DNA from: Alkaliphilus pronyensis
GTDB lineage: Bacteria > Bacillota > Clostridia > Peptostreptococcales > Natronincolaceae
Length of the DNA: 54,179 bases
Assembly (NCBI RefSeq): GCF_009017275.1
Contig: NZ_WBZC01000022.1
Span: 1-54,179 of the forward strand
Direction: 5' to 3'
Made by a program: the position numbers and the translations under genes
Notes under the pieces: generated by a model
What the model saw: the letters and a program-made list of their open reading frames with translations, nothing else
Told to the model about the DNA's origin: nothing
Database searches by the model: none
Shown: positions 41,737 to 50,638 of the stretch, in pieces
How positions within the stretch are numbered: the first letter of the stretch is position 1
Layout of the letters: every line of letters begins with the position of its first letter

Positions 41737-42729
41737 TTAAGCACCTCTTTTGGCTTTTAGTTTTTTTCTCTTTATCATATCTACAAAGGCTTCTATTCTG
41801 GTTTGTAGATGGTTTTCACCGGAATGCTCATCTACTCTTATTGTCATGAAGGGCTTTTCATATACAGGTGAATCTAGCTCTAGTAGCTTTCCAATAAAGG
41901 AATCTGGTCCACAGCCGAAGGCTGTAACATGTATAACTCCATCAATATTTTCATCATCATAAAAGCTATAGCCAGCTCCAATAAGCTTGTCACTAAAGGT
42001 CCAAAATAGGTTTTTGGCCATAGTTTTTATTTTTTTATTTAAGCTATTTTCATTAAGCATCTCAAAGGTTTTAACACTTACATCCATTTCCCGTAGCTTT
42101 TTTACTATATCCATACTTATATAAGAATCATAAAGATTATAAACATAGCCTACAACCCCAATGGTAACACTAGCTTTTGCCGGTAATATTTTTGCTTCTT
42201 TTATGTTACCTAAAGCTAGATCACTGGCCTCAACCACCGTATAGCCTAAATAACAATAATTTCTAAAGCTCTCCCATATTTTACAGGCCTTTTCAAGGGC
42301 TTTTTTATTTGCTTTTGGTGAAATTGCAAGCTTTTCCTCCAGTGGTCTAAAGTTGTTATATTCAGCAATATTGTCATTTTTTGCTGTTATAGATGGCATT
42401 AGCATCTTTTCTTCTATACCTTCAAAGGAATGTCTTATCATATCAGGTAGTCCCATGAATTTAGGACAAAAATATTGTCCCTTTAATACTGATATAAACC
42501 TGGGTACATAAATATAGTCTACATTTTCCTCAAGGAGCTTTAAGAAATGACCTATGTATACCTTTATTGGTACACACAGCTCTGGTACAGAATGCTTTAT
42601 ACCTAAATCAATAATACTCTTAGAGGTTGCTGGAGTACTTACTACCTCAAAGCCTAACTCTTCAAAGTATGTTTTCCATAATGGATAATAATAGTAATAC
42701 AATAAGCTTTTAGGGATTCCTATTTTCAC
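41737..42729 (-). CDS. 2-hydroxyacyl-CoA dehydratase-like / activase-related protein (DUF2229 type)
   Basis: A 330-residue relative of the next gene (similar order: a start of KIGIPKSLLYYYYYPLWKTYFEELG, then HSVPELCVPIKVYIGHFLKLLE, HVTAFGCGPDSFIG and IRVDEHSGE near the end). Cysteines in the second and third segments can bind a cluster. The start is GTG at 42729, because GGAGGTAAAAACA precedes it; the TTG at 42744 would place that site inside the gene. First gene of the three-gene set; stop and next start are 2 nt apart. Confidence 0.85.
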   Translation of the reverse strand: MKIGIPKSLLYYYYYPLWKTYFEELGFEVVSTPATSKSIIDLGIKHSVPELCVPIKVYIGHFLKLLEENVDYIYVPRFISVLKGQYFCPKFMGLPDMIRHSFEGIEEKMLMPSITAKNDNIAEYNNFRPLEEKLAISPKANKKALEKACKIWESFRNYCYLGYTVVEASDLALGNIKEAKILPAKASVTIGVVGYVYNLYDSYISMDIVKKLREMDVSVKTFEMLNENSLNKKIKTMAKNLFWTFSDKLIGAGYSFYDDENIDGVIHVTAFGCGPDSFIGKLLELDSPVYEKPFMTIRVDEHSGENHLQTRIEAFVDMIKRKKLKAKRGA

Positions 42730-42908
42730 TGTTTTTACCTCCAATGCATAATAAGTACATGGTTAGTTCAATATACATTATACCTTATTATAGTAAAATA
42801 TTACTACCATAGCCAATCAAATATAATTAATAATTTGCTATTTTTTTTATATTTAATATTCAACAGAAATGCTATTTTTCCTTTTGCTTGTAGGTGTATT
42901 TACGATTT

Positions 42909-42938
42909 AAAAAAGGGCAAATATTATTGCCCTTTTTT
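42909..42938 (-). terminator. tldD-tldE operon terminator
   Basis: Perfect 12-bp stem AAAAAAGGGCAA/TTGCCCTTTTTT with a 6-nt loop, directly after the tldE stop, with T tract. Confidence 0.92.
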
Positions 42939-42945
42939 TAATATT

Positions 42946-44301
42946 CTAATCTCCTGATATGGCCAGCTTACTTATTAATAGTGAAGGTGATCCTACATAG
43001 CTTTCACTAGGAAAAGCAAAGTCAAGATCATTTCCAACAGCTTCAACATCCTTTAAGAGGTCATAAAAATTTCCGGCAATAGTAATATGATTTACTGGTT
43101 TTTCAATTTTACCATTTTTAACATAGTAGCCCTTAGCTGCTAAGGAAAAATCACCTGAAATTCCATTGGCACCTGCGTGCAGTCCTTCAAGCTCAATAAT
43201 AATTAATCCCTCTTTAATTGATGCTACTAAGTCATCATATTCATTGTCACCAGTTTCTATGAAAAAGTTAGTTGGTGCAATAGATAATGTACCCTTATAG
43301 GAGTTTCTATAGCCATGTCCGGTAGGAGTCACCCCATCTTTTTTTGCAGTTTTTAAGTTATGAAGATACGTTTTTAATAGTCCCTCCTCCACAACAATGC
43401 ATTTCTTTGTAGCAACCCCTTCACTATCAAAGGTTCTGCTTGCCATTTTATCCTTCATATGAGGATTATCAATAATTGTTATGTTATGGCTTGCTATAGC
43501 TTCTCCAAGCTTGTTCTTTAATAGTGAACGACCCTGTTGCACATTTTCTGCTGAAAAAGCACCTATAAAGGTCTGTAATAGTGAGGCAGCAGCTGTATTT
43601 CTTAATAATATTGGATACTCCTTGCTTTTTACTGCTTCAGCCCCTAGTAGGTTTATTGCTTCATCAACCACCCTTTTAGCCATTTCCTCATAGTTAAAGT
43701 CCTTAAAGTCTCTTGTTACCTTTAATATATCACTGCTCTTAGAATCTTTACTATCCTTAACCAGTAGTGAGAAGTAGATAATACCTATATTTCCTTTTTC
43801 AACCTTTGATAAGCCCTTTGTATTAAATATCATTCGAGTTGATTCATGATCCTCGTATAAGTTAAACAATACCTTATCTACTCTCTTATCTAGCATTTTC
43901 ACTTTCTGTGATAGGTTTATAAGTAGCTGCATTTTTTCTTCAATGCTTACTTCTGCAAATTCTTGGGAAAAAATATCAACCTTCTCATAAACAGGCGAGC
44001 CTGGAAAGATTTCTTCTATGTCATCATTTTCTATTACTTGGGCATTTTCTTTCGCTTTTTTTAATAATAGCTCTATAGAGGTTTCATCTACCTTCTCTGT
44101 ATAGGAATATCCCATTTTATTATTAAAAACACCCCTGAAGGAAAGTCCACCTTCTACCGAAATATTATAGCTATCTATGCTATTATCAAAAACCTTACAG
44201 TTGAATTTCTTGTTGCTGATATAATTAATCTCCATATCTTCAAAGCCAATTTCTTTACCTGCTTCAAATATTTTTTCCTTTAAATCACGTATCTCCACCA
44301 C
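42946..44301 (-). CDS. tldE: TldE/PmbA-type protease subunit
   Basis: A 451-residue metal-free partner of TldD. In enterobacteria TldD/TldE forms a heterodimer that cleaves unfolded or modified peptides. Domain order fits PmbA: N-terminal ladder (DMEINYISNKKFNCKVFDNSIDSYNISVEGGLSFRGVFNNK), middle, then a barrel with LHAGANGISGDFSLAAKGYYVKNGKIEKPVNHITIAGNFYDLLKDVEAVGND near the end. It lacks the HExxxH motif, as expected. The start is GTG at 44301, overlapping the tldD stop by one base, with GGGGGAGTA as ribosome site. Confidence 0.92.
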   Translation of the reverse strand: MVEIRDLKEKIFEAGKEIGFEDMEINYISNKKFNCKVFDNSIDSYNISVEGGLSFRGVFNNKMGYSYTEKVDETSIELLLKKAKENAQVIENDDIEEIFPGSPVYEKVDIFSQEFAEVSIEEKMQLLINLSQKVKMLDKRVDKVLFNLYEDHESTRMIFNTKGLSKVEKGNIGIIYFSLLVKDSKDSKSSDILKVTRDFKDFNYEEMAKRVVDEAINLLGAEAVKSKEYPILLRNTAAASLLQTFIGAFSAENVQQGRSLLKNKLGEAIASHNITIIDNPHMKDKMASRTFDSEGVATKKCIVVEEGLLKTYLHNLKTAKKDGVTPTGHGYRNSYKGTLSIAPTNFFIETGDNEYDDLVASIKEGLIIIELEGLHAGANGISGDFSLAAKGYYVKNGKIEKPVNHITIAGNFYDLLKDVEAVGNDLDFAFPSESYVGSPSLLISKLAISGD

Positions 44302-45689
44302 TACTCCCCCTTCCTTCCACCAACGGTTATTTCGCTAACACGAATCATTGGCTGACCTACATTTGCTGGTATTAACCCACTAACAGATCCACACATTCCT
44401 TGACCATAATCAAGATTGGTTCCTACCATATCTATTTTATGTAGTATGTTTGGTCCGTTACCTATTAATGTAGCTCCTCTTATAGGTCTATCTATTTTAC
44501 CCTTCTTAATAAGATAGCCCTCCATTACTGCAAAATTAAAGTCTCCTGTAGCAGGATTAACGGAACCTCCACCCATATATTTAGCATAAATTCCATTTTC
44601 AGTATTACCAATAATTTCCTCTGGTGTAGATTTACCTGCAGCAATATATGTGTTTGTCATTCTTGAGGTTGGTGCATATTTATAGGATTGTCTTCTTCCA
44701 GAGCCAGTTGACTCCATACCCATTCTTCTGCCATTTAACTTATCTATCATATAGCCCTTTAATATACCATTTTCAATCAATATATTCTTTCTTGTCTTTT
44801 CCCCTTCATCGTCTATATTAATTGATCCCCAGTGATTGGGTATTGTTCCATCATCTATTGCCGTTACTATATCAGATGCCACCTTCTCACCAATTTTATC
44901 TGCAAATACAGAGTTTTTCTTGGCAATAAAGGTTGCCTCTAAGCCGTGTCCACAGGCTTCATGGAATATAACACCACCAAACTTATTATCAATAACTACA
45001 GGGAACTTACCGCTTGGACATAAATCAGCATTAAGCATTGTAACTGCAATTCTAGCAGCCTCCCTTGCATATTCCTTTACATTTATCTCTTCAAATAGCT
45101 CAAAGCCTTTATGGGCCCCTGGTGCAAAATAGCCGGTTTGCATTTCATTAGAATTAGCTGCTACAGCTTCAATGAGTATTCTACTTCGTACTCTTCTATC
45201 CTCAACAAATTTTCCTTCTGAATTTGCAACTAAAATCTTCTGATCTTCATCTAGGTAGCCTACAGTAACCTGTGTAATTTCCTTACTGTATTTTTTAGCT
45301 GCATCTGAGGCTTCCCTCATTACTGAGATTTTATTGGATAAGCCAATATTCTTGGGATATTTCGTTATGTTATGTATACTGTTATAGGTTTCATTCATAA
45401 AATTTAATGCTATGTTTTTGGGGTTTTCTTTAATGGCCTTAGCAGCCTCTGAAGCAATTTTCATAAGGGATTCTGCATCAGTTTTGTTTGTGTAGGCATA
45501 TATGCTATTAAAACCATTTATAATTCTAATTCCTATTCCATAGTCTCTTCCAGATATGGTTGATTCCACCTTGCCCCCCAACAGTTTAATGCTGGTTGTG
45601 TCTTTATCCTCTACAAAAACCTCAGCAAAATCACCACCTGTAGATAATGCTTCTGTAATAATGTTTTCTATAAGTCTTTCATTTAGCAA
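44301..45689 (-). CDS. tldD: TldD-type metalloprotease subunit
   Basis: Zinc protease, 462 residues. The catalytic motif is H243-E-A-C-G-H248 (IFHEACGHGLEAT), with later TGSGRRQSYKYAPTSRMTNTYI near 335 that shapes the site. The C-terminal barrel ends with MCGSVSGLIPANVGQPMIRVSEITVGG. The start is TTG at 45689, with GGAGGGG 7 nt before it. Coupled to tldE by a one-base overlap. In other bacteria this pair trims RiPP precursors; no precursor peptide was seen here, so a general peptide-degradation role is assumed. A copy of the structured repeat lies upstream. Confidence 0.95.
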   Translation of the reverse strand: MLNERLIENIITEALSTGGDFAEVFVEDKDTTSIKLLGGKVESTISGRDYGIGIRIINGFNSIYAYTNKTDAESLMKIASEAAKAIKENPKNIALNFMNETYNSIHNITKYPKNIGLSNKISVMREASDAAKKYSKEITQVTVGYLDEDQKILVANSEGKFVEDRRVRSRILIEAVAANSNEMQTGYFAPGAHKGFELFEEINVKEYAREAARIAVTMLNADLCPSGKFPVVIDNKFGGVIFHEACGHGLEATFIAKKNSVFADKIGEKVASDIVTAIDDGTIPNHWGSINIDDEGEKTRKNILIENGILKGYMIDKLNGRRMGMESTGSGRRQSYKYAPTSRMTNTYIAAGKSTPEEIIGNTENGIYAKYMGGGSVNPATGDFNFAVMEGYLIKKGKIDRPIRGATLIGNGPNILHKIDMVGTNLDYGQGMCGSVSGLIPANVGQPMIRVSEITVGGRKGE

Positions 45690-45760
45690 TTTACTTCCCC
45701 TCCTTTATATATACTATTTATATATAATCTTAAAAAATCCTTTTTTACATATATATTTTT

Positions 45761-45887
45761 TTTTATCTCAGCGGCGTTACTAACTCTCCCGCTTCTTAAG
45801 CGGGAGATAAGTGCCGCCAAACTTCGAAATAAGTGCAACTAGAGTTCAGGTGGAGTTAAAACTCCATCTGAACTAAGTTTTCTTTAT
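45761..45887 (+). repeat. Structured dispersed repeat, full copy A (127 bp)
   Basis: Two hairpins: a 10-bp stem with CTT loop at 45785-45807 set inside outer GCGGC/GCCGC arms, and a 13-bp stem at 45844-45873 (GTTCAGGTGGAGT with its complement, TAAA loop). It matches the copy at 53601-53727 over its full 127 bp with 12 differences and no gaps. The outermost pair of the first stem is T-A here and A-T there. It lies between tldD and the CapA-like gene. It has no coding frame; the strand given is by alignment only. Confidence 0.92.
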
Positions 45888-45898
45888 ATTCTAAATTA

Positions 45899-47209
45899 TT
45901 AGTTAAGTTTATATTGATGCCAATAATTATATCTTTCCTTTTGGTACAAGGGTGTTTCAGCTGTAACCCCATTTAGCTCATCCTCAATTATTGCTACAGT
46001 GCTTGCTTTAGAGTTTTCTGCCCTCCATATACTATCATTACTAATTAGGTTGTATTCTTCTTTGTTTTCTAAGACATCTAGTAATGGTATTATTTCATAT
46101 ACTGCTCTTCCATTTTTTCTATATTTATGTACCCAGGTAGGTACAAAGGATATTTTATTAAATTGGATGTCATTGTTTAATAAGTTCTTTCTTAAAGTAA
46201 CATTTATTATTAAACCGTCTTCAGTGCTTCTATTGTTTAAGTATTCATATCTTTGGTTTGATAAGAAATTCCCTAAGGAGTATACTACAAGGGTTGAATT
46301 AGATTTACCATTCTCTTCAGCTTCGATTATTTCTATTGGCTGAAGCACGTGGGGGTGACTTCCAAAAATAATATCTACACCATATTCTGCAAGCTCATAC
46401 GCTATTTTTTTTTGGTATGGGTTTGGTTTTTTATGATATTCATGTCCCCAATGTAGGTAAAAGCAAATTACCTCTGCACCATTAGCCCTCATTTCTTCAA
46501 CTCTATTTTTCATCTTTAAAAGGTCTTCATCTAGGTACTCATAGCTAAAGGTATCAATTAATGCCTCAGTATCCTTTGGAATTGGAATTGCATTTATTGT
46601 TTTAAAATCACCGTATCTGGGGGTTTCATAGGTGAAGGCCGATAATCCCACTTTAACTCCCTTTATGTCTATAATAGAAAAGCTTTGCTCCTCTGTATTT
46701 CTTCTTGTACCAAAGGGAATCAAGCTATTCTCCTTAACAACATCTATTGTTCTTATAACTCCTGCTTTTCCTGTATCTAATGTATGATTATTTGAGGTGG
46801 CTAAACCGTGGAAGCCAGCCTGCTTTAGTGCTTTAGCCAGGGCATCAGGAGTATTAAACATTGGATAGCCAGCATAGCCTAAATCACTACCTCCAAAGGT
46901 TATTTCTAGGTTTCCAAGCATAAGGTCAGCCGATTGCAGATAGGGCTTTACGAATTCAAAGTTATTTTTAAAGCAGTAGGTATCATCAAAGTACTGGGCT
47001 GTTAACTGTGGACTATGGACTATAATATCCCCCACTGCCGATATTGTTATATCAATAAATTCAGGCTTTTTAGGTTTGCTCTCCTCAATTACTACCACAT
47101 CAGCTTCCTCTTGGTTTCCTTTTGCAGTAGAGGTATCTTCTTGCTTATTATGACAAGCAGTAAATAGTAAAGTAATGGATAAGCCTACCATAGCTATTTT
47201 TCTTTTCAT
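45899..47209 (-). CDS. CapA-family (PGA_cap) lipoprotein
   Basis: A 436-residue extracellular metallophosphatase-type protein related to the CapA poly-gamma-glutamate factor. Lipobox LFTAC anchors it near residue 19. The body has ISAVGDIIVHS near 56, MLGNLEITFGGSD near 95, FHGLATSNNHTLDTGKAG near 140 and FYLHWGHEYHKKPNPYQKKIAYEL near 250. IIFGSHPHVLQPIEII follows, giving the metal-binding Asp, Asn and His. No other cap genes are next to it, so polymer synthesis is not implied. The ribosome site AAGGAGCTGCGCTT precedes the ATG. Confidence 0.9.
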   Translation of the reverse strand: MKRKIAMVGLSITLLFTACHNKQEDTSTAKGNQEEADVVVIEESKPKKPEFIDITISAVGDIIVHSPQLTAQYFDDTYCFKNNFEFVKPYLQSADLMLGNLEITFGGSDLGYAGYPMFNTPDALAKALKQAGFHGLATSNNHTLDTGKAGVIRTIDVVKENSLIPFGTRRNTEEQSFSIIDIKGVKVGLSAFTYETPRYGDFKTINAIPIPKDTEALIDTFSYEYLDEDLLKMKNRVEEMRANGAEVICFYLHWGHEYHKKPNPYQKKIAYELAEYGVDIIFGSHPHVLQPIEIIEAEENGKSNSTLVVYSLGNFLSNQRYEYLNNRSTEDGLIINVTLRKNLLNNDIQFNKISFVPTWVHKYRKNGRAVYEIIPLLDVLENKEEYNLISNDSIWRAENSKASTVAIIEDELNGVTAETPLYQKERYNYWHQYKLN

Positions 47210-47235
47210 AAGCGCAGCTCCTTATAGGTTATAAC

Positions 47236-48138
47236 TTATATTAGGTGTGGCTCTGTGTTTTCTAGGGTTCCTTTTGCTTTTTCTAAATGTAGAAGTACTT
47301 CTTGAAGCATAATTATTTTATTTGTATCCTCATCGTGTGTTAATCTTGCGTTTATTGAGTTTATATCTTCATTAATGTATGCTATTCCTCTTTCATGTAT
47401 TTTTTTCATTTCTTCCATCAATAGGTTACGGAGCTTCATTTGATTTTGACTGTCTAAATTAACTAACCATTTTAGTGAATAATAGGTGGCAAATCCCATA
47501 GCAATAGATATAGCTAAGCCTGTAGAGTAGCTTTTCTTTTTATGGGGTTTCATTCTACTAAGCCCCAATAGTCCTGACAAAATCCCAATTGGCCCTAAAC
47601 CCTTATAACATCCTGAAAAGTACACGGCTGTAATTGGTATACCAATTGCTAGTGCTTTTACTGTGGTGTTTTTTATCATTAATGCTATATCCTTTTCTGC
47701 ATTTAAATTGAAGGCTTTGTCTTTTTGGTATTCCTCTGTAAAAAAGCTTAATTGCTCATCAGTTATTTTATAGATACTTTGGATTTTACTAAGATAGTCT
47801 TTTTCTTCTTGGTTCTCTGAATGATCTGCCTTCATAACATTAATTAAGTCCTTCATTAATGAAAAGCGTAGTATATTTTGCTCCTGTTGATTTAAGTCAG
47901 CTAGTGCTTTAGTACACATTTCCTCTAATGGTTCTTTTTCTTGACTTAAAATGTATTCTATTACCCTCTCCCTCATACATGAGTTTAATTTTATGTTTGC
48001 CATTAGCCTATATAGCTCTGCTACCTTTAGCTGATTTAGTTCTCCATCTGTTGTAACCATCAGTGAAAGTAATTTACAGTATGTTAGCTTTGTTTTTGAT
48101 GGTAGATTATCCAGTGACCTTACCTTCTCTTTATACAT
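47236..48138 (-). CDS. Membrane protein with TerB-like N-terminal domain
   Basis: A 300-residue protein of uncertain function. The N-terminal half (about 15-140) is helical and reads like a TerB/DjlA-type domain (LLSLMVTTDGELNQLKVAELYRLM, then MKADHSENQEEKDYLSKIQSIYKI). Two hydrophobic helices follow at about 165-190 and 205-225, then a charged helical tail. No catalytic motif recognised. The ribosome site GGGGTGATAAA precedes the ATG. It lies upstream of the CapA-like gene by about 26 nt on the same strand and may be co-transcribed. Confidence 0.75.
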   Translation of the reverse strand: MYKEKVRSLDNLPSKTKLTYCKLLSLMVTTDGELNQLKVAELYRLMANIKLNSCMRERVIEYILSQEKEPLEEMCTKALADLNQQEQNILRFSLMKDLINVMKADHSENQEEKDYLSKIQSIYKITDEQLSFFTEEYQKDKAFNLNAEKDIALMIKNTTVKALAIGIPITAVYFSGCYKGLGPIGILSGLLGLSRMKPHKKKSYSTGLAISIAMGFATYYSLKWLVNLDSQNQMKLRNLLMEEMKKIHERGIAYINEDINSINARLTHDEDTNKIIMLQEVLLHLEKAKGTLENTEPHLI

Positions 48139-48214
48139 TTTATCACCCCATTATGTATGACTTAAAAATTAGTGTAATTATCAATAATTATATTCTTTAT
48201 TGATTTTGCAGGCT

Positions 48215-49027
48215 TTATACCAGTTCAACTGGCTTTTGATTATACAAAAAGCCTCCATAGTGGCTACAGGTATTAATAGCCCATTTTGTACCAGTAGCCA
48301 TAGCATCTTTAATAGTTCCACCCTTTAATACTTCTGACATATATCCTGCAATATAGCTATCACCAGCCCCTAAGGTATCAACAATCTTACCCTTTTCAGC
48401 CGATTGACAATAAAAATCTTTTCCATCATACCCTATACTTCCTTTTTCACCTTGAAGAAATATGCAGTGTTTTGTCCCTTCTTTACAGGTTTCTATCATT
48501 AGTAGCCTCTCCTCTTCTCCAAAGCTTCTACCGGAGAAAAATCCATAATCTATATGCTTTTTTGCAGCTGTTATTATGGTTTTATTTCTTAATATGGAGA
48601 AGTCAAAGGAAATAGTTCCATCGCCTTTTAACTCCTTTAGCTGATTTATAGTGCCTCCTAAAATGGAGGAATGTATATGATTATGCCTTTTAATAAAATC
48701 CTTCTGATGCTTATCAACTGTAAAGCCCTCTAAAACACCTGGTTTTAATCCTAAAAAGCTTCTATCCCCATTGTTTAACTCAACTGTTGATAAGGGTGTT
48801 TCTCCTTCTAAAATAATTGAATATTCAGTATCTATATTGTTGTCCTTTAAAAGCTTTAATAGCCTACACCCTGCTTTATCATTTGCAATAGGTCCTACAT
48901 AGCTTAACTGATAATCTGTATATCCTTTAAGGTTCATTATAAAATTTATGGAGTTGCCTCCTAAATACTTTTTTTCTAAGTTCTTATAATAGTCAAGCAT
49001 ATTATCCCCAACAGCTACTATTTTCAT
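48215..49027 (-). CDS. PfkB-family sugar kinase, fructoselysine 6-kinase-like
   Basis: A 270-residue ribokinase-superfamily kinase. The first PfkB element is YLGGNSINFIMNLK near 21-34. The ATP/anion-hole motif with the catalytic Asp is DTLGAGDSYIAGYM near 218-231. GRSFGEEERLLM near 165 is as in FrlD. The overall size and the start MKIVAVGDNMLDYY recall the fructoselysine 6-kinase group, which phosphorylates Amadori sugars. No FrlB deglycase lies beside it, so the exact sugar is uncertain. Its ATG overlaps the stop of the HAD gene (ATGA), so the two are coupled. Confidence 0.85.
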   Translation of the reverse strand: MKIVAVGDNMLDYYKNLEKKYLGGNSINFIMNLKGYTDYQLSYVGPIANDKAGCRLLKLLKDNNIDTEYSIILEGETPLSTVELNNGDRSFLGLKPGVLEGFTVDKHQKDFIKRHNHIHSSILGGTINQLKELKGDGTISFDFSILRNKTIITAAKKHIDYGFFSGRSFGEEERLLMIETCKEGTKHCIFLQGEKGSIGYDGKDFYCQSAEKGKIVDTLGAGDSYIAGYMSEVLKGGTIKDAMATGTKWAINTCSHYGGFLYNQKPVELV

Positions 49028-49911
49028 TTCGACTCTACTCCTTGGTCAATAGTTAAATCACCTGAAAGGATTCTTTCAATTAAGTAGGAAACCCCGTCAT
49101 CTTCATTAGATTTAGTCCTCCACTTTGCACTTTTCAACACTTCTTCTTCTGCGTTTTCCATTGCAACACCTAAACCAGCTATGCTAATCATTGATAGGTC
49201 ATTATAATTATCACCCACTGCTGCGATTTCATTTGTGCTGATATTAAGCTGCTGCGAAAGTTTTTTTAAGGCGTTACCCTTAGATGCAGACTCATGTAAT
49301 ATTTCGATATTTTCTCTACCTGAACTTGTTATAGCTATACCACCAACATTTTTAATTTTGCTTTTAGTATTCTCCAGTTGTTTTGGTTCAAGTGAATAAA
49401 TAAAAAGGCTTGCAAAGGTTCCGCCACTTAACACATATTTACGCATATCTACTTTTCTATGGGCTCCACTTAAAAAAACTGCATGTAAAGACTTTGTCCA
49501 TGTAGTAAAATGAGAGCTGCTTTTTAGCTTGATATAGTTTTTTATTACCTTAATTCTTTCCCTATAGCTCTTGATGTAGCTGTGACACCCATCGGAGCCA
49601 TGGAAGTATATATTTTCCTTTTCTAAAATCGGTATTAAATCAAGAATAGCCCTATTGTCAATATTAATTATATTAATAATTTCCTTTTCCTTATTACGTA
49701 TGACTGCCCCATTATTACTTACCACCCAGCATGGAAAGCCAATTTCCTTTAGATAGGGTTTAATTGTAGCATAGGGCCTACCTGTACAAATTACTATCTC
49801 AATACCTTTTTCTTGTGCTTTTTTTAGTGCTTTTATATTATTGGTTGATAATGTTTTGTTGTTTTTTAATAACGTACCATCCATATCTGTAGCCAACATT
49901 TTAATAACCAT
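49024..49911 (-). CDS. Cof-type HAD phosphatase
   Basis: A 295-residue haloacid-dehalogenase phosphatase of the Cof subfamily, acting on sugar phosphates or similar metabolites. Motif I with the nucleophile is DMDGTLL (about 8-14), motif II TGRPYATIKPYL near 42, motif III lysine near 214 (SKGNALKKLSQQL), and motif IV AVGDNYNDLSMI near 231. A cap domain lies between (about 85-190). The ribosome site CGGAGGAATATA precedes the ATG. Coupled to the sugar kinase, so the two may act on the same sugar phosphate pool. Confidence 0.92.
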   Translation of the reverse strand: MVIKMLATDMDGTLLKNNKTLSTNNIKALKKAQEKGIEIVICTGRPYATIKPYLKEIGFPCWVVSNNGAVIRNKEKEIINIINIDNRAILDLIPILEKENIYFHGSDGCHSYIKSYRERIKVIKNYIKLKSSSHFTTWTKSLHAVFLSGAHRKVDMRKYVLSGGTFASLFIYSLEPKQLENTKSKIKNVGGIAITSSGRENIEILHESASKGNALKKLSQQLNISTNEIAAVGDNYNDLSMISIAGLGVAMENAEEEVLKSAKWRTKSNEDDGVSYLIERILSGDLTIDQGVESK

Positions 49912-50081
49912 TATATTCCTCCGTTTTCTTTATATATATTATTATAACTTTTTTTATTTAATTAGGAAAGAAACAGAAAAAGTGTTTTTTCTGAATACTA
50001 TGACTTAATAATGAATATACTAGCAATTGACGTAGATCTACTACTTTACTGGGTTTTATTATTTAATAGGAGGGCTTAGAA

Positions 50082-50588
50082 ATGTTATCTAAAAACTTAG
50101 TTGATAAGCTAAATGAACAAGTTAAGCATGAGTTTTTTTCGTCAAATTATTATCTTGCAATGGCCTCATATTGCAAGGAATTGGAGCTTGATGGCTTTGC
50201 TAACTTTTTTATAGTTCAGGCAGAGGAGGAAAGATTTCATGGAATGAAGCTTTTTAATTTTATTACTGAGATTGGCGGAAGGGCTTACATTTCAGCCTTA
50301 GATGAGCCACAGAATACTTTTTCTTCCCTAGAGGAGGTATTTAATAATGCTTTGAAGCATGAAACCTTCGTCACGGAATTAATTAATCAATTAATGGATA
50401 TTGCAGTGTCAGAAAAAAACTATGCTGTAATTAGTTTTTTGAATTGGTATGTAGATGAACAGGTAGAGGAAATATCTATGATGACCTCTTTATTAAACAA
50501 GGTAAGGCGAATTGGCGAAATCAATTATGCTATTTATATGCTGGATCAGGAGCTAGGAAATCGTACCTTTACTCCGCCTGCAGAATAA
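50082..50588 (+). CDS. Ferritin
   Basis: Iron-storage ferritin of 168 residues. Non-haem ferritin marks are present: EQVKHEFFSSNYYLAMASYCKELELDGFANFFIVQAEEERFHGMKLFNFI (about 12-60) with the ferroxidase residues Glu17, Glu50 and His53, and a second carboxylate helix around residue 94 and 127 (EEVFNNALKHE, NWYVDEQVEE). The ribosome site AGGAGGGCTTAGAA precedes the ATG. Lies alone, divergent from the HAD gene across about 170 nt where no clear operator was seen. Confidence 0.95.
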   Translation: MLSKNLVDKLNEQVKHEFFSSNYYLAMASYCKELELDGFANFFIVQAEEERFHGMKLFNFITEIGGRAYISALDEPQNTFSSLEEVFNNALKHETFVTELINQLMDIAVSEKNYAVISFLNWYVDEQVEEISMMTSLLNKVRRIGEINYAIYMLDQELGNRTFTPPAE

Positions 50589-50603
50589 TTAATGTTAAAA
50601 GAC

Positions 50604-50633
50604 AAAAGCATCAGTTATTCAACTGATGCTTTT
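50604..50633. terminator. Two-way terminator between ferritin and DEAD-box genes
   Basis: A perfect 13-bp stem AAAAGCATCAGTT/AACTGATGCTTTT with T runs on both sides, between two converging genes. Confidence 0.93.
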
Positions 50634-50638
50634 TCTTT

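Noticed and set aside
43000-45689. TldD/TldE as part of a RiPP peptide system
   Set aside because: No short precursor gene, no radical SAM or cyclodehydratase gene and no exporter lie next to the pair.
45899-47209. Capsule (poly-gamma-glutamate) locus
   Set aside because: Only a CapA-like protein is present; the polymer synthase genes capB and capC are absent.
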